A stretch of DNA of 64,000 nt from an uncultured Mailhella sp. (GCA_910578585.1 CAJTRG010000009.1:1-64000); one strand, 5' to 3'. Positions 1-10,162 are shown, counted from the first letter of the stretch. Made by a program: numbers and translations. Notes: a model not told the origin generated them from the sequence alone.

Positions 1-52
1 CTTTTAAGCTTTCTTATAAAAATTTGTTGCAATAATTTCCGGAAATGCTCTA
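1..52 (-). mobile_element. End of a MITE-like repeat cut by the window edge (copy D)
   Basis: Read on the minus strand, the first 52 bases begin TAGAGCATTTCCG and continue to AAAGCTTAAAAG at the edge. This matches the left end of the repeat at 22625-22901: the first 13 bases are identical, an AT-rich stretch is similar, and AAAGCTTAAAA is shared. The rest of the element should therefore lie outside the window to the left. The terminal TAG also serves as the stop codon of the methyltransferase gene at 50-976. The homology is seen directly; calling it mobile is inference. Confidence 0.6.
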
Positions 53-976
53 ATCATCAAGATATTGAGAAAATAAAATACAATGGTTAATATTAAGGTC
101 AGGGATATTGTTTAAAATTGGATAAACAGTAAGACAATGTTCACAAAAATAATTATTATTATGAAGAATTAAATTATTTTTACATTGTGGGCAAACAAAG
201 TTTGTGTTATTTTTTGTTATTATATTATTCTTTTTAAGAATAAACATTTCTGACATATTTGTATAGGTACTTGCAGGTAATAAATCATGAAAAAGAATTT
301 CACAATTTAACTGTTCTATCGCTTGTTTTAACTTTCTGATGTAACAATGTTTTTCAATGTTTTTACGTGTTTCTTCGTTTCCAAGTTCATAGCTTGGTTC
401 AATGAGGATAAGATATTGTGAACTAATACGATATAGTTCTGATAAGACTTCTAATTCTTTATTGGTATTGGGTTCTATTGCATGAGAGGTAAAAACAATA
501 TCAATGCTGTTATCTGCCAGAGGAATATTAAGCATATCTGCGCAAAATAATTGAGGTGCAACAGTATGTTTTTTGCAAAATTTATTTCCAACTTGTATCC
601 TTGATAAAGAAATATCAAAGCCTAAATAATTAATATTGCGTGGGAGATTTTGTATGAGTGGCACAAGAGAGGTGGCTTCACCCGTTCCTGCTTCTAAAAG
701 TGTAAGTTGTTTGTCATATATATATATATATTCGTTAAATTTTTGCGCTATAAAATCAAATTTTATTTTTTGATACTCTTTTGCAGATAATTCTTTTTTA
801 CTGCCATTATAATAGGTGCCAATTTTATTTTCTTCAATATTTTTTACATAACTTCCTGCCTGCATGTCATAAGAAGTTAGAATCGCTGTACTGTCGTTTT
901 CGTTAGAATTTTTTTTATCGCGAAGATATTGCATGATATTGACATTATTGTCATATAATTCTTTTAATGTACTCAT
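50..976 (-). CDS. SAM-dependent class I methyltransferase with C-terminal zinc ribbon (Trm112-like)
   Basis: The protein has 308 residues. Residues 94-100 (EAGTGEA region) form the glycine-rich SAM motif I. D121 follows as the acidic ribose-binding residue, and ADMLNIPLADNSIDIVF near 146-162 fits motifs II-III of UbiE-like methyltransferases. The C-terminal 45 residues hold two CPxC/CExC-type cysteine pairs followed by PILNNIPDLN, as in Trm112-like zinc domains. The substrate is unknown. The start ATG is preceded by a TGAGGA ribosome-binding site. The gene is more AT-rich than its neighbours and stands alone on the minus strand. Its stop codon lies in the inverted end of a repeat element. Both points suggest accessory DNA, which is inference. 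Confidence 0.75.
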   Translation of the reverse strand: MSTLKELYDNNVNIMQYLRDKKNSNENDSTAILTSYDMQAGSYVKNIEENKIGTYYNGSKKELSAKEYQKIKFDFIAQKFNEYIYIYDKQLTLLEAGTGEATSLVPLIQNLPRNINYLGFDISLSRIQVGNKFCKKHTVAPQLFCADMLNIPLADNSIDIVFTSHAIEPNTNKELEVLSELYRISSQYLILIEPSYELGNEETRKNIEKHCYIRKLKQAIEQLNCEILFHDLLPASTYTNMSEMFILKKNNIITKNNTNFVCPQCKNNLILHNNNYFCEHCLTVYPILNNIPDLNINHCILFSQYLDD

Positions 977-1087
977 AATTTCCTCATTAATTTAATAATA
1001 ATTAAAACTGCTCGAAAATATTAATGTTGTCAAGTTCAATAATAGTATAATTTGAACAATGAATTTTGATAAATTTTAATAAAAAGA

Positions 1088-1116
1088 TTGACACGTTGTT
1101 TATAAATCGTCAAAAT
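1088..1116 (+). promoter_or_regulatory. Sigma-70-type promoter for ricT-metG
   Basis: A perfect -35 TTGACA (1088-1093) is followed after 17 bases by CAAAAT (1111-1116), a 4/6 match to the -10 consensus. Transcription would start near 1123, leaving a short leader before ricT at 1158. Confidence 0.6.
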
Positions 1117-1157
1117 ACACTTTGCTTAATTTGTAAGGATAACAAAAAATAATTTTT

Positions 1158-2288
1158 ATGAAACAATATATTGGTATTCGCTGCAGTAAATATGGGCAAG
1201 TTCGCATAGGAATTGTGGAAGCAGAGCAAAAACTTTGTTTTGGGCAGGCTGTGGTTGCTTATAATGACAGTTCCATTTTTTTTGGACGCATTGTCTGGCA
1301 ATGTAATTCGCTCAATTCTGCCAATTTTCTTTTGAATAAAATGAATGACAAGACGCAGGAAGAAAATGGCGAAGTTCGCGTTAAAAGTGAACTTTCTGAA
1401 AGTATAGATTTTTGCAGGCCTCAAAATCCTTTTACTATTCGTTCGGCGGATGAAGAAGAAATTTTAAAAGCCACTGAGCAGGAAGGACTTGTGGTTCAGG
1501 CTTTTGAATTTTGTAAAGCATGCATTAAAGACCATGGGCTGGAAATGAAGCTTGTGGATGTGGAAGTTTTGCTGGATCGCAGTAAAATGATTTTTTATTT
1601 TACAGCGCCTACACGTATTGACTTTCGTGAGCTCGTTAAAGATCTTGTGCGTGAATACAGAACCCGCATTGAACTTCGCCAAATCGGCGTGCGTCATGAA
1701 ACCCAAATGCTGGGAGCTCTTGGCAACTGCGGCATGGTGATTTGCTGCCGCCGCTATTTGAAGAATTTTGCGCCTGTGACCATTAAAATGGCAAAAGAGC
1801 AAAATCTCTTTTTAAATCCAGCAAAAATTTCTGGAATTTGCGGGCGTTTGCTTTGCTGTCTGAGTTATGAGCAGGATAATTATGATAATTTCCATGCAGA
1901 AGCGCCCAAAATTGGAAAACGTTATAACACTGATCTTGGCATGCTCAAAGTTGTGCGCACCAATATGTTTAAAAATATGGCTGTGGTGGTCAATGAACAG
2001 GGGCAGGAACAGGAAATAGATGTTGATGAATGGAAGACGTTAAATCCAGTTAAAGCACAAGGTTATGATGATTATCAAGAACATGATGAGCAGGGCATGT
2101 ATGGAAATTATATGTCTATGGGCAGCGATGAGCATTATGGCGACGATATGGATTTATCAAAGCTTTTAGATGAAGAATATCAGGAAGAAAAGCCTCAGCA
2201 CAACAAGTATGGCCGCAAGCCCAATAATCATTATCGTACAAAAGAAAAACACTATAAACGTGCATCATATGATGAAAACCAGGAATAG
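1158..2288 (+). CDS. ricT: RicT/PSP1-domain protein (YaaT family)
   Basis: The protein has 376 residues. Its core carries the conserved PSP1 cysteine pattern: C191, C196-C197 in GMVICCRRYL, and C228, C233-C234 in GICGRLLCCLSYE. In Bacillus the homologue is part of the RicAFT (Y) complex, which acts on RNase Y-dependent mRNA maturation. In Gram-negative bacteria the role is less clear. The C-terminal 100 residues are acidic, then basic and low-complexity (many D, E, H, K and R), a variable tail. The gene lies 8 bases upstream of metG, so the two are probably co-transcribed. The nearest AAGGAT is 17 bases from the ATG, a weakly placed ribosome-binding site. Confidence 0.85.
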   Translation: MKQYIGIRCSKYGQVRIGIVEAEQKLCFGQAVVAYNDSSIFFGRIVWQCNSLNSANFLLNKMNDKTQEENGEVRVKSELSESIDFCRPQNPFTIRSADEEEILKATEQEGLVVQAFEFCKACIKDHGLEMKLVDVEVLLDRSKMIFYFTAPTRIDFRELVKDLVREYRTRIELRQIGVRHETQMLGALGNCGMVICCRRYLKNFAPVTIKMAKEQNLFLNPAKISGICGRLLCCLSYEQDNYDNFHAEAPKIGKRYNTDLGMLKVVRTNMFKNMAVVVNEQGQEQEIDVDEWKTLNPVKAQGYDDYQEHDEQGMYGNYMSMGSDEHYGDDMDLSKLLDEEYQEEKPQHNKYGRKPNNHYRTKEKHYKRASYDENQE

Positions 2289-2296
2289 GAGAAAAT

Positions 2297-4243
2297 ATGT
2301 CTAGTTTTTATGTAACAACTCCAATTTATTATGTAAACGCTCGTCCGCATTTGGGGCATGCCTATACAACAATTATTGCTGATACATTGAAACGTTTTTA
2401 TGCTCTTCTTGGCATGGATGCACGTATGCTCACCGGCACAGATGAGCACGGCGATAAAATTGTCAAAGCAGCAAACAAGGAAAATAAAAGTCCAAAAGAA
2501 TTTGTAGATGGTATTTCTCATGAATTTTCAACGCTTTGGAAAGATTTGAAAATTGATTACGACCAATTTATCAGAACCACAGATCCGGAACATAAGAAAT
2601 CCGTGCAGACCCTTTTACAGAAAATTTATGATAAGGGCGATATTTATTATGGTGAGTACGGCGGACATTACTGCTTTGGCTGTGAACGTTTTTATACGGA
2701 AAAAGAACTTGAAGACGGGCTTTGCCCTCAGCATAAAACAAAACCCGAATATATCAGCGAAAAGAACTATTTCTTCAAAATGTCCAAATATCAGGAATGG
2801 TTAAAACAATATATTCTTGATAATCCTGATTTTATCCGCCCGGAACGCTACAGAAATGAAGTCCTTGCCATGCTTGAGGGTAATGTGCTGGAAGATTTGT
2901 GTATTTCCCGTCCAAAATCCCGCCTTGAATGGGGCATTGAACTGCCTTTTGACAAGGACTATGTTTGCTATGTTTGGTTTGATGCCCTTGCAAACTATAT
3001 TTCTGCTCTTGGCTGGGGCAACAGCGATGATTTGTCAAAATTCAATACCTATTGGCCTGCTGAACATTTGGTGGCAAAAGATATTTTGAAACCCCACGCT
3101 ATTTTCTGGCCAACTATGCTGAAAGCAGCGGATTTGCCCATTTACAAGCATTTGAATGTGCATGGCTATTGGCTTGTGAAAGATACCAAGATGTCAAAAT
3201 CACTTGGAAACGTAGTTGATCCCCGTTTTGCTTCTGAGCATTTTGGCCTTGATGCTTTCCGTTATTTTCTGCTTCGTGACATGCATTTTGGTTCTGATGC
3301 CTCTTATTCAGAAGAAGCGCTCATTTCTCGGATCAATTCTGATTTAGCCAATGATTTAGGTAACTTGTTTAGTCGTGTGCTTTCCATGAATGCAAAATAT
3401 TTTGCCAAAGAAGTTCCTGCTCTTGGGGAGCTCACTGAAGAAGATGAACAAATTTTTGCAAGCGTAGATAATGCTGCACAAAATTATATTCAACTTTTCA
3501 AAGAAGTTCGTTTTTCTCAAGCACTTGAAGGCTTGTGGGAACCTATCAGACTCATGAATAAATACGTGGACAGTCAAGCTCCCTGGACTTTATTCAAAGA
3601 AGGAAAGTCTGAACGCCTCGCAACCGTTATTCGCGTACTTTTGGAAAATATGTATAAAATTTCCGTGCTCCTTTATCCTGTTATGCCTGAAAGCAGTCAG
3701 AAAATGCAGGTACAACTCGGCAAGGTATTTTCTTTGCATGCAAAACTTCTTGATGATTTGCTTTCCTGCAAAGTGCATTTGCGCACAGGTGCAAGCATTG
3801 CCGAAGCTTCCAATCTTTTCCCGCGTTTGGAAAAACCTGCTGAAAATCCAGAGGAAAAGAAGCAAAATACTAAAAATGCAAAGCAAAAGAAAACTAAGGC
3901 AAAAGAAGAAAATGCCGATACTGCTCTTATTGAATTTGCAGACTTCCAAAAATTGGATTTGCGCGTAGGCACCATTCTTGTGGCTGAACTGCATCCAGAT
4001 GCTGACAAACTGCTTCGTTTTGAAGTGGATTTAGGCGAAGAAAAACCTCGTCAAATTATTTCCGGTATTGCTGAGTGGTATAAGCCTGCTGATTTAGTCG
4101 GTCATAAAGTGGTTGTGGTGGCAAATTTACCTCCACGAAAACTTCGCGGACTGGTTTCCCACGGAATGATTTTGACAGCTGAAAAAGGGGAGCACTTGAG
4201 TTTACTCACTTCCTCCGCTCCTAACGGTGCAAAAATTTCCTAA
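2297..4243 (+). CDS. metG: Methionyl-tRNA synthetase
   Basis: The protein (648 residues) charges tRNA-Met in the cytoplasm. The class I HIGH motif is PHLGH (residues 17-21), and KMSKS lies at 298-302. A zinc-binding connective domain near 126-147 shows the CxxC of CFGC and a later CPQH. After a Lys/Glu-rich linker (about 515-540), the last 105 residues form a Trbp111-like tRNA-binding domain that is also the dimerisation module of long MetG proteins. An AGGAGAA ribosome-binding site precedes the start. The gene is the second in a ricT-metG operon. Confidence 0.97.
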   Translation: MSSFYVTTPIYYVNARPHLGHAYTTIIADTLKRFYALLGMDARMLTGTDEHGDKIVKAANKENKSPKEFVDGISHEFSTLWKDLKIDYDQFIRTTDPEHKKSVQTLLQKIYDKGDIYYGEYGGHYCFGCERFYTEKELEDGLCPQHKTKPEYISEKNYFFKMSKYQEWLKQYILDNPDFIRPERYRNEVLAMLEGNVLEDLCISRPKSRLEWGIELPFDKDYVCYVWFDALANYISALGWGNSDDLSKFNTYWPAEHLVAKDILKPHAIFWPTMLKAADLPIYKHLNVHGYWLVKDTKMSKSLGNVVDPRFASEHFGLDAFRYFLLRDMHFGSDASYSEEALISRINSDLANDLGNLFSRVLSMNAKYFAKEVPALGELTEEDEQIFASVDNAAQNYIQLFKEVRFSQALEGLWEPIRLMNKYVDSQAPWTLFKEGKSERLATVIRVLLENMYKISVLLYPVMPESSQKMQVQLGKVFSLHAKLLDDLLSCKVHLRTGASIAEASNLFPRLEKPAENPEEKKQNTKNAKQKKTKAKEENADTALIEFADFQKLDLRVGTILVAELHPDADKLLRFEVDLGEEKPRQIISGIAEWYKPADLVGHKVVVVANLPPRKLRGLVSHGMILTAEKGEHLSLLTSSAPNGAKIS

Positions 4244-4251
4244 TGATTTTA

Positions 4252-4280
4252 TTGACAATTCAAAAAGATACGTATAGTTA
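4252..4280 (+). promoter_or_regulatory. Promoter for mreB
   Basis: A perfect TTGACA (4252-4257) lies just after metG. Two overlapping -10 candidates follow: TATAGT (4273-4278, 15-base spacing) and TAGTTA (4275-4280, 17-base spacing). Confidence 0.55.
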
Positions 4281-4301
4281 TTTTCTTGATTAAGTAATTA
4301 A

Positions 4302-5354
<1,053 letters not shown>

Positions 5355-5371
5355 TGAATATATGAATAGAG

Positions 5372-5410
5372 AATTCGGGTTAGGGAGACCTAATCCGAAT
5401 TTATTTTTTT
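5372..5410 (+). terminator. Intrinsic terminator/attenuator between mreB and mreC
   Basis: Left arm AATTCGGGTTAGG (5372-5384) pairs with CCTAATCCGAATT (5389-5401): 13 pairs with one G-T, and a GAGA loop. A TTATTTTTTT run follows. The run ends directly before the AGG that serves as the mreC ribosome-binding site. Confidence 0.85.
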
Positions 5411-5420
5411 TAGGTTAAGC

Positions 5421-6380
5421 ATGAATGCAAGGCGATTAATTGTTGTTTTTGTCTTACTTTTTATGTTCTTTCTGGCAATTTATACATGGAACGAACGGAC
5501 AAGCAAACTTGACAAAATCAGTACCAATATTGGGATAGAAGTTGTTGGGGCAGTTGTGCGTTCTGTCACCTATGTATCAACAACAGTTTCAGATTTTTGG
5601 AATAATTACATCAGCCTTGTGGGCGTCAATGAAGAAAATCAAAAGTTAAAAGAAGAACTTTTTAATTTGAAGCGTGAACTTGCGTCTGCAAAAGAAGACA
5701 AGGCAGAACTTGAACGTTTGCGTAAACTTTTGTCTATTGACTATGCCGTTGATTGGAAAGCTGAGGGCGTGCGCATATTAGCCTGGCGTCTTGGGGCAAA
5801 TGATTATTTTGAAAGTTTTGTGCTTTCCAAAGGCTTTTTCAGCGGCTCAAAAGTGGGCACTCCCATTGTAAATGCGGACGGTCTTATCGGACGTGTACTC
5901 AAAGCCGGGCCCTATACCTCCATTGCTCTTTTACTCACTGATTCAGGCAGCAGTGTTTCTGTTATCACGGAAAAGGGCAGAGTTCCCGGCATTGTGCAGG
6001 GCAATGGGCATAATCAACTTCTTTCCATGCGCTTTGTAAAGAAGAGTGAAGATGTGCGAGTTGGCGAACTTGTGCTGACAAGCGGACTTGATTTAAGTTT
6101 TCCAAAGGGTATTCCTGTAGGGGAAATTGTCAGTGTTGAAGAAAGTTCCAATTTTATGTTGGAAATTCAAGTCAAACCGCTGGTTAATTTTGAAAAACTT
6201 GAAGAAGTGCTCTTCCTGCAAAATCCTTTTGAACATATTTTACCAGAAGGCAGTCCTGTTTATTCTCCAAAACCGCATAGTATTTTTTCACCAATGGCAA
6301 CACCATACCTTGTTCAGGATAAAGAAGGTGATATTGAAAAAGCCTTTGATGAACAGGCAAATGTCAATGGGGCAAACTAG
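5421..6380 (+). CDS. mreC: Rod-shape-determining protein MreC
   Basis: The protein (319 residues) is a bitopic periplasmic scaffold linking MreB to PBP2/RodA. An N-terminal membrane segment lies at about residues 5-22. A coiled coil around 70-110 (heptads rich in E, K and L, such as NEENQKLKEELFNLKREL) is followed by the beta-barrel MreC core. The ribosome-binding site is a weak AGG immediately after a terminator T-run, so expression depends on terminator readthrough. mreC, mreD, mrdA and rodA are tightly spaced and form one operon. Confidence 0.93.
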   Translation: MNARRLIVVFVLLFMFFLAIYTWNERTSKLDKISTNIGIEVVGAVVRSVTYVSTTVSDFWNNYISLVGVNEENQKLKEELFNLKRELASAKEDKAELERLRKLLSIDYAVDWKAEGVRILAWRLGANDYFESFVLSKGFFSGSKVGTPIVNADGLIGRVLKAGPYTSIALLLTDSGSSVSVITEKGRVPGIVQGNGHNQLLSMRFVKKSEDVRVGELVLTSGLDLSFPKGIPVGEIVSVEESSNFMLEIQVKPLVNFEKLEEVLFLQNPFEHILPEGSPVYSPKPHSIFSPMATPYLVQDKEGDIEKAFDEQANVNGAN

Positions 6381-6382
6381 CC

Positions 6383-6850
6383 ATGAAAGTGCTCAATGTT
6401 CTTTGGTGGTTTGTGTATACCTCATTTGCGCTTTTCTTACAGATTTATACGGTTGGGGTTGATTTTTTCATTCCGGGGATTATTGTCGCCCTGCAGGAAA
6501 AAAGAATTTGGCAGACCAGTATTGTACTGGGAATTTTTATTGTGATTCAGGAGGGCATAGGAACAATGCCTTTCGGCAATGTTTTCTTATGGTATTCTCT
6601 TACCATTATTTTCTTTTATGCCTGGCGCTGGTTTTTTGAAGTGGAAAGTTTAATGTTTATTTTGCTCCTTAGTTTGGCACTTTCTGTTTCTCATTATTTT
6701 ATTGTGAGTGTTCTTGCTTCTGTGCAGGATATTTATATTGATTATAACGCACTGCGTGATGAATGTGTGTACCAGATGCTGCTGACTCCCATTATTTGGC
6801 ACGCGATCAGCTATTTGAGAAAAGGTCTGCGAAATGCCCAACAAGATTGA
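6383..6850 (+). CDS. mreD: Rod-shape-determining membrane protein MreD
   Basis: The protein (155 residues) is almost entirely hydrophobic, with about five membrane segments, the usual size and topology of MreD. The identification rests on position between mreC and mrdA as well as composition, because MreD sequences diverge strongly. The start lies 2 bases after the mreC stop, and the end overlaps mrdA by 17 bases, consistent with translational coupling. Confidence 0.85.
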   Translation: MKVLNVLWWFVYTSFALFLQIYTVGVDFFIPGIIVALQEKRIWQTSIVLGIFIVIQEGIGTMPFGNVFLWYSLTIIFFYAWRWFFEVESLMFILLLSLALSVSHYFIVSVLASVQDIYIDYNALRDECVYQMLLTPIIWHAISYLRKGLRNAQQD

Positions 6851-8624
6851 GAGTAAAACCTATGAAGCACCTCGTATGGGCTTATTTTTACTGCAATTTC
6901 TTATTGCACTCTTGTTTGTGGTCTTTTGCGCACGCTATTGGTATTTGCAAATTCACAGAGGCGAGGAATTTGCTCGATTAGCCCTTGAAAATAAAACTAA
7001 GATTGCCCGTGTTGACGCAGCGCGCGGAGAAATTTTTGATGTGAACGGTGTTCCGCTTGCTGAAAATTATATTACCTTTGCGCTGGCGATTATGCGTGAA
7101 GATGTGCCTGATGTGAACGCTGCCCTTGCGCAAATCAGTGAATGGACAAACACTCCTTATGAAGAAGTTTTGAGTGTCTATCATAAAAACAGGGTTTATG
7201 CGCGTTCATTTGACCCCATTATTATTAGTGAAGTTTCTTTTGAAACCATTGCCGCTATTCAGGGGCAGGTGCATTTATGGCCAGGAATTTATGTTATTCC
7301 AAAGGCTCGCCGGCATTATCCGCAAAAAGATCTGCTGGCTCACGTTATGGGCTATGTTGCAGAAGCCACCCAGGAAGAACTCAAGAATGATGAACGCTTG
7401 AGTTTAGGGGATATTGTGGGCAGGCAAGGCCTTGAATATGTTTTGGAAGACACGCTTCGCGGGGTAAAGGGCATGGACGCCATGGAAGTGGATGTTTTTG
7501 GGCGTTCACTGCACCGTGAAGTTATCAATACTTCTTCTTCCGGGCAAAATGTTTATTTGACCATTGACATAGAACTGCAAAAGAATATTGAACATATCAT
7601 GCAGGATAATGCTGGTTCCGTTATTGTTATGAACCCTGATACAGGGGCAATTGATGCACTTGTGACCCTGCCTTCCTATGATAATAATTTATTTGTTACA
7701 GGTTTTTCCAGAAAAGAATGGGATGCTGTTCGAAATCACCCAAGAAATCCTCTGCAAAACAGAACCATCCAAAGTGTTTTTCCGCCTGCTTCCACCTGGA
7801 AACTGGTTATGGCAGGGGCATTGCTGGAAAAGGGCGTCAATCCGAAAAGTACTGTTTATTGCAGCGGCGTGTTTAAATTAGGAAATACACAGTTCCGCTG
7901 CTGGAGCAAGTTTGGGCATGGGGCTGTGGATTTAAAACATTCGCTCATGTATTCCTGTGATGTGTATTATTATGAAAAATCTTTGGAACTGGGCATTGAT
8001 TATATTTCAGATTTTGCCAGAAAATGTGGTTTCGGCAGCCGTACAGGTATTGAATTGCCCCATGAAGCGCGCGGAAATGTGCCTGACCGTGAATGGAAGT
8101 TAAAACGATTTAAAGAACGCTGGCAAAACGGTGATACTGTCAACATGTCTATTGGACAGGGATTTTTGCTGGTTACACCTATTCAACTGAGTGTGTACAT
8201 CAGCTCTTTGCTCAATGGCGGCAAGCTGCTCAAGCCGCAGCTTGTAAAAGGTGCTGAACCGGAAGTGGTCGGCCGTACGCCTATCAGCCCGGAACATTGC
8301 AAAATGATTACTGATTATATGTTTGCCACAGCCAATGAACCTCGCGGTACAGCCCGAGTTATCAAGACAGAAGGCGTTATCACAGGCGGAAAAACAGGCA
8401 CAGCCCAGGTTGTTAAAATTAAAATGCAGGGTGACAGACGCGTAAAGAACTATGAGATGGACTTTAAACAGCGTGACCACGCCTGGCTTGCTGCCTATGC
8501 GGAAAAAGACGGACGCCGTTATGTGATTGTGACCATGCTTGAACACGGCGGCGGCGGTTCTTCTGCTGCCGGCCCTGTGGTAAGGGATATTATTAGATTG
8601 TTATTCCCTGCGGAGAAAAAGTAA
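6834..8624 (+). CDS. mrdA: Penicillin-binding protein 2 (elongation transpeptidase)
   Basis: The protein (596 residues) is the class B PBP of the elongasome and cross-links lateral-wall peptidoglycan with RodA. One N-terminal membrane segment (about 16-36) is followed by the pedestal domain and the transpeptidase domain. The catalytic motifs are STWK (S320-K323), SCD in LMYSCDVYYYEK in place of the usual SxN, and KTG (520-522). The start overlaps mreD, and the stop shares one base with the rodA ATG. Confidence 0.95.
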   Translation: MPNKIESKTYEAPRMGLFLLQFLIALLFVVFCARYWYLQIHRGEEFARLALENKTKIARVDAARGEIFDVNGVPLAENYITFALAIMREDVPDVNAALAQISEWTNTPYEEVLSVYHKNRVYARSFDPIIISEVSFETIAAIQGQVHLWPGIYVIPKARRHYPQKDLLAHVMGYVAEATQEELKNDERLSLGDIVGRQGLEYVLEDTLRGVKGMDAMEVDVFGRSLHREVINTSSSGQNVYLTIDIELQKNIEHIMQDNAGSVIVMNPDTGAIDALVTLPSYDNNLFVTGFSRKEWDAVRNHPRNPLQNRTIQSVFPPASTWKLVMAGALLEKGVNPKSTVYCSGVFKLGNTQFRCWSKFGHGAVDLKHSLMYSCDVYYYEKSLELGIDYISDFARKCGFGSRTGIELPHEARGNVPDREWKLKRFKERWQNGDTVNMSIGQGFLLVTPIQLSVYISSLLNGGKLLKPQLVKGAEPEVVGRTPISPEHCKMITDYMFATANEPRGTARVIKTEGVITGGKTGTAQVVKIKMQGDRRVKNYEMDFKQRDHAWLAAYAEKDGRRYVIVTMLEHGGGGSSAAGPVVRDIIRLLFPAEKK

Positions 8625-9745
8625 TGAAACTTTTTAATATTCCCAATAAAAAGATGTTCCTTGATATGAACTGGGCACTGTTTATCACAACCCTGGTTCT
8701 TTTCTTTATTGGCTTTGTCAATTTATATTCTGCCAGCAGTATTCGCTTTGAAGACGGCATTATTCACACGCCTTTTTATGAACGGCAATTAATTTGGGGT
8801 GGTGTTGGTGTTGCTGTTTTGCTTGGTGTGGCGCTGATTAACTATAAGGTTTTGGAAAGTTTTTCCCTGCCGTTTTATGTTTTGGTATTGATTTTACTTG
8901 TGCTGGTGCTGGTATTAGGAAAAACTGTCTATGGAGCGCAGCGCTGGCTTGACTTAGGTGTTGTCAGTATTCAGCCCAGTGAATTTGCAAAGTTTTCTGT
9001 CCTTTTAATGGGGGCAAAATATTTGTCACGCGACGGTGAAACTTTGGGCTGGATAAGATTATTTAAATTATTATTGATTGGTCTTGTTCCTTTTGCTTTG
9101 ATTGCCAAGCAGCCAGACCTTGGAACCGCATTAACTGTTTTATTTTTGATTGGCGGCATGGCGCTGTTTCACGGCATAAAATGGAAAGTTCTGCGCATTT
9201 GTTTAGTGATTATTCCTTTGCTTATTCCTATGAGCTGGTTTGTTTTGCATGATTACCAGCAGGAACGGATTAAAACATTTTTGGATCCAACCCGTGACCC
9301 AAGGGGCGCCGGCTATCACATTATCCAATCTCAAATTGCCATTGGTTCCGGGCAGTTAACAGGCAAAGGTTTCCAGGAGGGAACCCAAAGCCAATTGCGC
9401 TTTTTGCCGGAAAAACATACAGACTTTGCGGTTGCCGTGCTTGGTGAAGAATGGGGCTTTGTGGGCAGCGTCAGCGTAGTGGTAATTTTTTGCTTTTTTT
9501 TATTTTCTATTTATAGTACTATCTGTGTTGCAAGAGATCGATTCAGCAGTACGCTCTGTGCGGGAATATTCTTTTATTTCTTTTGGCAGGTTATGGTCAA
9601 CACGGGAATGGTGTTAGGGCTTATGCCTGTTGTGGGGATACCTTTGCCCTTTATCAGTTATGGCGGAACGGCTATGTTGGTTAATTGCATTTTTATCGGA
9701 ATTGTGTTAAGCGTTTCGATTAATAGATTTGTATTCAAAGCGTAA
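8624..9745 (+). CDS. rodA: SEDS-family peptidoglycan glycosyltransferase RodA
   Basis: The protein (373 residues) polymerises lipid II in the membrane as the partner of PBP2. About ten membrane segments can be seen. SEDS signatures are present: the lipid II-facing loop with FLDPTRDPRGAGYHIIQSQ, then GFQEGTQSQLRFLPEKHTDF, and the C-terminal PLPFISYGGTAM. The start overlaps the mrdA stop (TAATG). Confidence 0.96.
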   Translation: MKLFNIPNKKMFLDMNWALFITTLVLFFIGFVNLYSASSIRFEDGIIHTPFYERQLIWGGVGVAVLLGVALINYKVLESFSLPFYVLVLILLVLVLVLGKTVYGAQRWLDLGVVSIQPSEFAKFSVLLMGAKYLSRDGETLGWIRLFKLLLIGLVPFALIAKQPDLGTALTVLFLIGGMALFHGIKWKVLRICLVIIPLLIPMSWFVLHDYQQERIKTFLDPTRDPRGAGYHIIQSQIAIGSGQLTGKGFQEGTQSQLRFLPEKHTDFAVAVLGEEWGFVGSVSVVVIFCFFLFSIYSTICVARDRFSSTLCAGIFFYFFWQVMVNTGMVLGLMPVVGIPLPFISYGGTAMLVNCIFIGIVLSVSINRFVFKA

Positions 9746-9757
9746 GGAGAGATACTC

Positions 9758-10102
9758 ATGGCTAAAGATGATATCAATGCTTTTATGGGGGCAGGAACCT
9801 TTTTTACAGGTAAATTATCCTTCCAGGGTGCAGTGCGCATTGACGGCGAGTTTGTTGGCGAAATTGAATCTGACGGTATTCTCATGCTGGGAAAAGATTC
9901 TAAAATTGAAGGTACTGTCAATGTTGGTGAAATGAACCTTTCCGGATCCTTTACCGGTGATGTTTTTGCGAAAAGAAATGTAACCATTCATAGAGACGGT
10001 GTTTTGAAAGGAAAAGTTCAATGTCCTTCTTTGGTTGTTGAAGACGGCGGTATTTTAGACGGCACAATCCAAATGCTGAAAAAAGAACCTGAAGTGCAAT
10101 AA
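9758..10102 (+). CDS. Bactofilin
   Basis: The protein (114 residues) is a DUF583 bactofilin, a small nucleotide-free cytoskeletal protein that polymerises through a right-handed beta-helix. The repeating GxxxFxGxLxFxGxxRIDGEFxGEI pattern is visible across residues 8-100. The start has a strong AAGGAGAG site. It is the last gene of the cell-shape operon and lies directly upstream of the ATP synthase genes. Its place here suggests a role in cell shape or wall synthesis, which is inference. Confidence 0.93.
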   Translation: MAKDDINAFMGAGTFFTGKLSFQGAVRIDGEFVGEIESDGILMLGKDSKIEGTVNVGEMNLSGSFTGDVFAKRNVTIHRDGVLKGKVQCPSLVVEDGGILDGTIQMLKKEPEVQ

Positions 10103-10133
10103 TTTCGTGAATAAATGTACTTTGTTTTATTTA

Positions 10134-10162
10134 TTGACACACATAAAAAAACAGTATATTGT
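10134..10162 (+). promoter_or_regulatory. Promoter for the ATP synthase operon
   Basis: TTGACA (10134-10139) is followed by TATATT (10155-10160, 15-base spacing) or TATTGT (10157-10162, 17-base spacing) in an AT-rich gap between the bactofilin gene and atpF'. Confidence 0.55.

Noticed and set aside
716..732. TA dinucleotide run as a phase-variation tract
   Set aside because: It lies inside a coding region as an ordinary Tyr/Ile stretch. A change by whole TA units could shift the frame, but nothing suggests variation.
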